From the NCBI GenBank assembly GCA_003218375.1, contig QHNH01000014.1, forward strand, positions 1-64,000: a DNA stretch of 64,000 nucleotides, given 5' to 3'. Positions 58,556-64,000 of the stretch are shown here, one piece after another (the stretch's first letter is position 1; every line of letters starts with the position of its first letter). This stretch comes from Verrucomicrobiota bacterium. GTDB lineage: Bacteria; Verrucomicrobiota; Verrucomicrobiia; Chthoniobacterales; UBA10450. The position numbers and the translations under genes are program-made. The notes beneath the pieces are model-generated. The model was given only the letters and a program-made list of their open reading frames with translations, did no database searches and had not been told where the DNA came from.

Positions 58556-59692
58556 GTGCGAAAAACTTGGGCAGTGGCTAAAACCAAGATCAAAGAGACC
58601 ACGGCGAATATCCATGCCGTCGTCGGCTCCGACGAAAGCGAAGTGAAGCGCGTCGCCGCCGAGCTGGCCGCGAAATTGACGCCGTCGGCCGCGGGCGAAT
58701 TCGGGCTGGAAATGATCGATGCCTGCGCGGACAACGTCGACCAGGCCGTGGCGAGAATCCGGTCGGCGATCGAGGCGCTGCAAACCCTGCCGTTTTTCGG
58801 CGGCGCCAAACTGGTCTGGTTCAAAAACGCGAATTGTCTCGCCGATAGTGTGATTGGCCGGTCCGCCGCGGTCCAGGGCGCACTCGAGGAGCTGGCGGAA
58901 TTATTCGAAGCCGGTCTCGGAAACGACGTCACCTTGTTAATCAGCGCGACGGAGACGGACAAGCGGCGCTCATTCTACAAGACGCTAACCAAACGCGCCG
59001 AGGTGCAGGTGATCGATCGCCTCGATTCTTCGCGCGCCGGCTGGGAAGAGGAAGCCACCGAGATCGTGCGGCGGAAAGCTAAGGCGAGAAAGTTGCAGTT
59101 TGATGAGGACGCGCTCGATCTTTTTGTGCTGCTTACCGGCGGCGATACCCGCCAGATCGAGAACGAGCTGGAGAAGATCGATCTTTATTGTGGGCACGAG
59201 CGACGAGTCACGGTCGAGCAGGTGCGCGAGCTGGTGCCGCTGTCCCGCGCTGGCGTTATTTTCGAACTCGGAAATGCCATGGCGGCTTGCGATCTCGAGC
59301 GCGCGCTGATGCTGGTGAAGCGCCTGCTCGATCAGGGCGAAACCGCGATCGGGATTCTTCTCGTCGCGATCCTGCCCACCGTCCGGAATCTCCTGCTCGC
59401 AAAAGATTTGATGGAACGCCATCGCCTGGCGCGGCCGCATGCCCCTTTCAGTTTCATCTCGGCGTTGAATCGATTGCCGGCCGAGGCGACCGAGCATTTG
59501 CCGCGGAAGAAGGATGGTTCGATCAACGGCTACGCGCTTGGGCTGGCCGCGCAACAAGCGCACCGGTTCGAAACGAAAAAACTCATCGCCGGCCTGGAGG
59601 CGTGCCTGGAAGCGAACGTCCGCCTCGTCAGCAGCCAGCTCGATCATGAGCTGATCCTGACGGAGATCGTGGTGAAACTCCTGGCGTGCTGA
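58556..59692 (+). CDS. holA: DNA polymerase III delta subunit
   Basis: A 378-residue clamp-loader subunit. The N-terminal RecA-like domain reads NIHAVVGSDESEVKRVAAEL, ALQTLPFFGGAKLVWFKNAN and LLISATETDKRRSFYKTLTK. The middle has LLTGGDTRQIENELEKIDLY and the C-terminal collar has MLVKRLLDQGETAIGILLVA and LELTEIVVKLL-like helices. It opens the beta clamp. Start: a GTG at 58556, or the GTG six codons on (VAKTKIKETTANIHAVV), both feasible. It begins 39 bases after the palindromic element. Confidence 0.9.
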   Translation: MRKTWAVAKTKIKETTANIHAVVGSDESEVKRVAAELAAKLTPSAAGEFGLEMIDACADNVDQAVARIRSAIEALQTLPFFGGAKLVWFKNANCLADSVIGRSAAVQGALEELAELFEAGLGNDVTLLISATETDKRRSFYKTLTKRAEVQVIDRLDSSRAGWEEEATEIVRRKAKARKLQFDEDALDLFVLLTGGDTRQIENELEKIDLYCGHERRVTVEQVRELVPLSRAGVIFELGNAMAACDLERALMLVKRLLDQGETAIGILLVAILPTVRNLLLAKDLMERHRLARPHAPFSFISALNRLPAEATEHLPRKKDGSINGYALGLAAQQAHRFETKKLIAGLEACLEANVRLVSSQLDHELILTEIVVKLLAC

Positions 59693-59708
59693 TTCAACGC
59701 GAAGGGGC

Positions 59709-60140
59709 CTACGCCGCCTCGCCGATTTGCTTGCGCGCCATCGGGCCCACCCAGGGAATATCCCAAAGAACGCCGCTGAACGCCTTAACCATCGCGATCA
59801 CCATGATGACGAGCAGGCCGAGGTGAACGAGTGCCGCTACGAAAAACCAGAGTCCGCCGAAGATTGGGCCTGCTATCGGAATGAACGCAAGGATCCCGTG
59901 CAGAACCCACGAGACCAGGTTGAACAGAAACCAGATGCCGCCAAAAATGATCGACTGCATGGCGTAGAAGCGGACGAAGCGATCGTTTTTTTCGATGATG
60001 TAAAAGATCAAGCCGCCGATGAGCGGGATGCAGGCGAGCGCGGCCGCGACATTCGAAGGGAGACCGGTCGAAGTCGAAGTCGCGGGTCCCGGAGCAGGAT
60101 TTGCCGCCGGAAGCGGCGTCGGATTGACTGGATCTGGCAT
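59709..60140 (-). CDS. DUF4870-like small membrane protein
   Basis: A 143-residue protein with a Pro/Ala/Thr-rich N-terminus and three or four membrane helices: NVAAALACIPLIGGLIFYII, RFYAMQSIIFGGIWFLFNLV, LWFFVAALVHLGLLVIMVIA. EKNDRFVRFYAMQSI is the family hallmark (polar loop with RFHAxQS). The C-terminus GPMARKQIGEAA is cytosolic. Function unknown; these proteins are widespread and may be involved in membrane protein assembly. Confidence 0.85.
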   Translation of the reverse strand: MPDPVNPTPLPAANPAPGPATSTSTGLPSNVAAALACIPLIGGLIFYIIEKNDRFVRFYAMQSIIFGGIWFLFNLVSWVLHGILAFIPIAGPIFGGLWFFVAALVHLGLLVIMVIAMVKAFSGVLWDIPWVGPMARKQIGEAA

Positions 60141-60246
60141 GTCTCATTAAGAGGAACGGGCGCGCGTTTTGTCAAGGTAACTTGGGGAGCGGGCCGCGGG
60201 CCTTTTGTCTTTCGCGGGCTGATCGTCGCCGGTACCATCGAGGCCT

Positions 60247-61317
60247 GTGAATCCAATCCGCGTCCGAGCCGGCGAGCGAACTTACGAAGTCCTGGCGGGC
60301 GCTGGCTTGCTGTCGCGAGTCGGCGAGCTCATCGCGCCAAAACTCAAGGGCCCGGCTTGCGCGATTGTGTCCGACGAAAACGTCGCCGCGCTCTACGCGG
60401 AAACAGCGCACTCGAGCCTGAGTGAAGCTGGCTTTCGGCCGGTCGTGATCACGGTCCCACCTGGCGAACAATCGAAGACAATGCCGCGGGCCGAGGCAAT
60501 CTGTGACCGAATGATCGATGCCGGTTTGGAACGGTCTTCGTTCGTCGTGGCATTGGGCGGCGGAATGGTGGGCGATCTCGCTGGATTTGTGGCGGCGATT
60601 TATCACCGCGGGATTCCTTGCGTACAGATGCCGACGACGTTGCTGGGCCAGATCGACAGCTCCATCGGCGGCAAGACCGCGGTGAACACAACCGCGGGAA
60701 AGAATCTCATCGGGGCGTGGCACCAACCGGCACTCGTAATTTCCGATGTGGACACACTGGAAACCTTGCCGCCGCGCGAACTGCGGCAGGGATTCGCGGA
60801 GATGATCAAGCACGCCGTGATTCGCGACCCCGAGATGTTCGAGATGTTGCAGCGCTTCGATCGCGCCGAGTTGCCTGCGCTGATTCGCCGGAACGTTGAG
60901 GTCAAGGGCGCGATCGTGGCCGCCGACGAACGCGAGACGACCGGCGAACGCGCGCTTCTGAATTTCGGCCACACGGTCGGACACGCGATCGAGCGGGCGG
61001 GCGATTACCGGGATTTCCTCCATGGCGAAGCCGTGAGCCTCGGGATGGTGGCAGCCTGCGAAATTTCGGTGCGCAAAGCCGGGTTAACCGAAGCGGAGCG
61101 GGAGCGCATCGTGCGGACGCTCGAATCATTCGACCTGCCCACGCGGTTGCCGGCTAATTTTCCGAGAGAGAAAATCCTTGGCGCAGTTCAGTTCGACAAG
61201 AAATTCGCGCGCGGCGAAGTGCGCTTTGTCGTCGTGCCCGCGATTGGTTCGGCGCGCCTCATGACGAATTTGTCGATGGCGGATATCGAGGCAGCGATCG
61301 CAAAACTTCGCAGTTAG
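60247..61317 (+). CDS. aroB: 3-dehydroquinate synthase
   Basis: A 356-residue enzyme for the second step of the shikimate pathway. It starts with GTG (VNPIRVRAGERTYEVLAGAG). NAD and substrate motifs are VALGGGMVGDLAGFVAAIYH, QMPTTLLGQIDSSIGGKTAV and NLIGAWHQPALVISDVDTLE; zinc ligands lie in FAEMIKHAVI, LLNFGHTVGHAIE and YRDFLHGEAVSLGM. It converts DAHP to dehydroquinate. The stop codon TAG (61315-61317) is the first triplet of a palindromic element. Confidence 0.96.
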   Translation: MNPIRVRAGERTYEVLAGAGLLSRVGELIAPKLKGPACAIVSDENVAALYAETAHSSLSEAGFRPVVITVPPGEQSKTMPRAEAICDRMIDAGLERSSFVVALGGGMVGDLAGFVAAIYHRGIPCVQMPTTLLGQIDSSIGGKTAVNTTAGKNLIGAWHQPALVISDVDTLETLPPRELRQGFAEMIKHAVIRDPEMFEMLQRFDRAELPALIRRNVEVKGAIVAADERETTGERALLNFGHTVGHAIERAGDYRDFLHGEAVSLGMVAACEISVRKAGLTEAERERIVRTLESFDLPTRLPANFPREKILGAVQFDKKFARGEVRFVVVPAIGSARLMTNLSMADIEAAIAKLRS

Positions 61318-61403
61318 GGACGCTTTTCCGAAGCGTCCGACTTCTTGTAGGTCAGCGCCTAACAAGGAAACAGTCGGACGCCTCGGAAAGGCGTCCCTAC
61401 CTA
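61315..61403. repeat. Palindromic element supplying two stop codons (TAGGGACG family)
   Basis: TAGGGACGCTTTTCCGAAGC at the left mirrors GCCTCGGAAAGGCGTCCCTA at the right, with inner borders GTCCGACT and AGTCGGAC as in the element at 11390. The left TAG is the aroB stop (61315-61317). On the minus strand the right-hand TAG (61397-61399) is the stop of the convergent amidase gene. Confidence 0.9.
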
Positions 61404-62662
61404 TTGGTCTTGTAATACTCGACTAATCCATCCACCACGCCGTCGGCGTATTCGCGATAGATGCTGGGACGCTCGACGCCGTTGATCGCCCGCATTCCTT
61501 CGTAGTCGCCCGCCTGGATTCGCGCGAAGACGTCGCTGCTATTCATCACGTAAGGCTCGAAGTAAACGACCGGACATCGGTAGAGGCGTGTCGCCACGAG
61601 ATTCCGCGAGTAGACATAACCGCTCGTTCCCACCTTGGTCGCGTTGTCCGTCGTGTATTGATAGGGCGGCAGGCCGGTCTTTTTCGCCATCGCCACGGCG
61701 GCCGCATCCGCGATCTGGATTTCCTCGTCGTAAGAGCGGCTGAGCAGGCGCTGCAACATTTCGAAGCGTTCGTCGTCGAACTCAATTTCGGAAGACGAAT
61801 ACGATCCATTGACCAGGAGATGGAGATGATTCACATCGGTAAGGGTAGGATTGCGTTCGTCGCCCCACGCTTCGGCGTTGAAATGCAGACAGAGCACGAG
61901 ATCGGGGCGCAGCTTCGAGTTCACGCGCCGAGCCCGCTCGCGGATTTCGCTGGTGCGATAAAACAGGATCTCGCTTTGCCAGCGCACCGTTTGTTCTTTG
62001 AGCGGATCGTCCGGGGCCTTGAATTCTTCCGGCGGATTCTCGGTCCCGCTGGCCTTGAGCATCGCGCGCGCGGCTTCTCTGAAATCGTCGGGGCGGAACG
62101 GCGTGACCGGCTCCGTTTTGGCGCGCACGAAGGAAACACGCGCACCCAGCTCGCGCAATTTCTCGGCGAGCAATTTCGCCACCTTCAACGTCATCTCGCC
62201 TTCCTCGACGGGCGCGGCGTCGCCTGATTTGAACCAGCGCTCTTCCATCTTCGCCCAGGCGCCGCCGATGTGGCCGGGATCGAGCGCGATTTTCAATCCG
62301 GAAAGAAGGCCGGCTTTTTTCCGTCGAGGCAACGCATGCGCGGCGCGCCATCCGAGCGGAGGAGCTTGTCGAGTTCGCCCCGCAGTCGCAAAGCGCAGGG
62401 TGAACCAGCTCTGCGCGTCCCGATCCAGGAGAATGCACGCCGCATCGGGATCAACCCGGATGAACTCTTCGCTGATTCCATGGGGGCAGTAGACGCGGCG
62501 GAGCAGTTGCTCGAACTCGTCGTGGGTAATCGTTTTCTGGAATTTCGCGAGCGCCTTCCAGTTTGGCGAATCAGCCAGGGGATTGCTGAGGTGATCCGCG
62601 GCGCGAGCACGGAAGCAGAACAAAAGGGAGACGGCGAGGACAAGTGGAAGGCGGAAGATCAC
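61397..62662 (-). CDS. Exported N-acetylmuramoyl-L-alanine amidase-like protein
   Basis: A 421-residue protein with signal peptide IFRLPLVLAVSLLFCFRARA. Residues about 25-110 are a separate domain with FEQLLRRVYCPHGISEEF. The amidase core shows LKIALDPGHIGGAWAKMEER (first His) and PDLVLCLHFNAEAWGDERNP (second His), with a long insertion between, and CPVVYFEPYVMNSSDVFARI at the catalytic Glu. It is divergent in sequence from the amidase at 50653. Likely periplasmic wall hydrolase. The stop TAG and last codons (KTNR) are at the edge of the palindromic element. Confidence 0.88.
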   Translation of the reverse strand: MIFRLPLVLAVSLLFCFRARAADHLSNPLADSPNWKALAKFQKTITHDEFEQLLRRVYCPHGISEEFIRVDPDAACILLDRDAQSWFTLRFATAGRTRQAPPLGWRAAHALPRRKKAGLLSGLKIALDPGHIGGAWAKMEERWFKSGDAAPVEEGEMTLKVAKLLAEKLRELGARVSFVRAKTEPVTPFRPDDFREAARAMLKASGTENPPEEFKAPDDPLKEQTVRWQSEILFYRTSEIRERARRVNSKLRPDLVLCLHFNAEAWGDERNPTLTDVNHLHLLVNGSYSSSEIEFDDERFEMLQRLLSRSYDEEIQIADAAAVAMAKKTGLPPYQYTTDNATKVGTSGYVYSRNLVATRLYRCPVVYFEPYVMNSSDVFARIQAGDYEGMRAINGVERPSIYREYADGVVDGLVEYYKTNR

Positions 62663-62700
62663 AGGTTGGATTTCGGGCTTTTCAATACGATGCTCGCGCG

Positions 62701-63504
62701 ATGCTGACGATTCTTTTTCTGGGCGACGTGGTGGGCGAGCCGGGCCGCAGCGCCGTCATCGCGAACCTCGCGCGCCTGAAGGAATCGCACGCGGTCGATT
62801 TTGTTGTCGTAAACGGCGAGAACGCGGCGGGCGGTCGCGGGATCACGCCCAAGATCACGATCGACCTCTTGCGAGCGGGTGCGTCCGTGATCACGACCGG
62901 CGATCACATCTGGGACCAGAAGGAGATTTATTCGTTCATCGACACGGAGCCGCGCTTGCTCCGGCCGGTGAATTATCCGCCAGGCGCGCCCGGCCATGGC
63001 TCGATCGTGTTGGAAACTGCAAAAGGAAAGGTGGGCGTCATCAGCGTCCAGATGCGGACCTTCATGCAGCCGATTCTCGAGAATCCCTTTCCGGCGGTGG
63101 ACGCGGCCGTGGCGGCGATGCGGCAGCAGACACCGGTGATCTTTGTCGACGCGCATGGCGAAACCACCAGCGAGAAAATCGCGATCGGGCGGTTTCTCGA
63201 TGGGAAAGCGTCGGCGGTGATCGGCACCCACACTCATGTCCAGACCGCGGACGAACAGATATTCCCGGGCGGGACCGCGTTTTTGTGCGACGCGGGAATG
63301 TGCGGCCCGGTGAATTCGATTTTGGGGCGGGCCGTGGAACCGATCGTGAACCGGTTCATCTCGAACCTGCCGGCTTTATTTCCCGTGGCGAAAGGCGAAG
63401 TGCGGTTATGCGGTGCCGTTGTATCCATCGACGAAATAACGGGGCGTGCCCTCAGCATCACGCGGGTAAATGAACTGATCGCGGACACGCCCGCCGCGAC
63501 ATAG
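62701..63504 (+). CDS. YmdB-family metallophosphoesterase (TIGR00282)
   Basis: About 267 residues from the ATG at 62701 (MLTILFLGDVVGEPGRSAVI); the track starts 57 bases earlier, inside the space to the divergent amidase. Metal-binding motifs are FLGDVVGEPGR, VVVNGENAAGGRGITPKI, ITTGDHIWDQKEIYSFID, FVDAHGETTSEKIAIGRFLD and AVIGTHTHVQTADEQIFPGG. B. subtilis YmdB is a 2',3'- and 3',5'-cyclic nucleotide phosphodiesterase that affects RNA turnover and biofilm choice. The two starts are 38 bases apart, so the promoters overlap. Confidence 0.94.
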   Translation: MLTILFLGDVVGEPGRSAVIANLARLKESHAVDFVVVNGENAAGGRGITPKITIDLLRAGASVITTGDHIWDQKEIYSFIDTEPRLLRPVNYPPGAPGHGSIVLETAKGKVGVISVQMRTFMQPILENPFPAVDAAVAAMRQQTPVIFVDAHGETTSEKIAIGRFLDGKASAVIGTHTHVQTADEQIFPGGTAFLCDAGMCGPVNSILGRAVEPIVNRFISNLPALFPVAKGEVRLCGAVVSIDEITGRALSITRVNELIADTPAAT

Positions 63505-63596
63505 TTCGGTTTTCCCCGATCGTCGCGCGGACCTTTCGATCGAAAAAAGGCCGCTGGTTAGAGGAGACCCGAACCATTTCGGGGCACATCGATTCA

Positions 63597-64000
63597 ATGG
63601 AGATTAGACCTTTCCTGCGCGTGTTGCGGTTGCTGTGGAACCGAATGGGATCGGGGCGGATTTACGTCGCGGCCGCCGGAGCCTTGCTCTTCGTCCTGGC
63701 CGCGATTGGACTGACGCATCTGGTTTCATCGCGGGCTGCACCGAACTCAGGCCAATTAACGACAGGTCCCGCTCCGAAAACGGTCGCGGAAGCTTCCGGA
63801 CTGTCCGCACTCCCGCGTGAGCCCGTAATCGCTATTACGGAAATCGGTTCCACTGAAACCAAAGACCGAAACGGCCACCTGAATGTGGCGGTGCGCATCG
63901 GCGTTGCCCCGCACCTCAACACGAAGAAAGGCGAAGTCGAGATTCGCGTTTCCTTCTTTGACGTGACGCCAGAAGGTGAGATGCGGCCCACCGACGCTCA
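63597..64000 (+). CDS. Membrane-anchored hypothetical protein, N-terminal part only
   Basis: An open gene at the window edge, absent from the ORF track because it has no stop. It starts MEIRPFLRVLRLLWNRMGSG with a single membrane helix (YVAAAGALLFVLAAIGLTHL) and a Pro/Ala/Ser linker. Then VAVRIGVAPHLNTKKGEVEI and RVSFFDVTPEGEMRPTDA follow, which match the beta domain KISVKARPNTPIDHTKVKIQ of the TPR protein at 47639. The two are thus domain relatives of the same envelope family. Confidence 0.7.
   Translation, partial: MEIRPFLRVLRLLWNRMGSGRIYVAAAGALLFVLAAIGLTHLVSSRAAPNSGQLTTGPAPKTVAEASGLSALPREPVIAITEIGSTETKDRNGHLNVAVRIGVAPHLNTKKGEVEIRVSFFDVTPEGEMRPTDA

Overview
The window looks like a soil or freshwater member of the Verrucomicrobiota, probably a Chthoniobacterales (Udaeobacter/Chthoniobacter-like) genome. 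This is inferred from the high GC content, the character of the RpoB/RpoC and L1/L10/L12 proteins, the large number of small lineage-type hypothetical proteins, and very abundant intergenic palindromic repeats. No 16S rRNA is present to test it.

Layout. 0-13 kb is a translation/transcription block: rplA-rplJ-rplL-rpoB-rpoC, then a PduO-type cobalamin adenosyltransferase, rpsB and tsf. rplA has no rplK, nusG or secE upstream, and rplJ is split by a frameshift with missing coding sequence. 13-31 kb is mostly housekeeping: LigD-type ligase, purS-purQ, tyrS, a SYLF lipid-binding protein, tadA with a GNAT gene, tRNA-Gln(CUG), a receiver/metallo-beta-lactamase fusion, an H+-pumping pyrophosphatase, an MscS channel with a cyclic-nucleotide-binding domain, a class A PBP coupled to a DUF423 gene, a monothiol glutaredoxin and a redoxin. 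31-45 kb is an accessory stress/signalling region: an orphan ECF sigma factor, two families of duplicated small proteins, a stand-alone receiver, a family 2 glycosyltransferase, DUF3008, a phosphoribosyltransferase/hydrolase pair, Hsp20, a Cys-less HMA-like protein beside a Cys-rich copper-storage (Csp/DUF326) protein, a 1,414-residue CheB-CheR-PAS-histidine kinase with a LuxR-type regulator, and a DUF3309 peptide missing from the ORF track. 45-64 kb returns to housekeeping: lysS, a double-ACT protein, a DUF4388 pseudo-receiver, two N-acetylmuramoyl-L-alanine amidases, a NAD(P)HX repair enzyme, a TolB/TPR membrane protein, uvrB, a HExxH protein, holA, aroB and a YmdB-type phosphodiesterase. 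The window ends in a partial membrane protein that shares a domain with the TPR protein at 47.6 kb.

The most unusual structure is the palindromic repeat system. At least five sequence families of paired hairpins occupy most intergenic gaps. Three copies lie in frame inside conserved enzyme genes (lysS, the NAD(P)HX repair gene, uvrB), where each adds about 18-21 residues. In eight genes the stop codon is itself part of a repeat or hairpin. In the aroB/amidase pair the two ends of one element supply the TAG stops of two convergent genes. This resembles Rickettsia palindromic elements in behaviour, but the sequences seem unrelated and no RAYT-type transposase is present in the window.

Limits: all functions come from recognising protein families by eye. 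No alignments, searches or folding calculations were run, and start codons were chosen by motif position and codon context.
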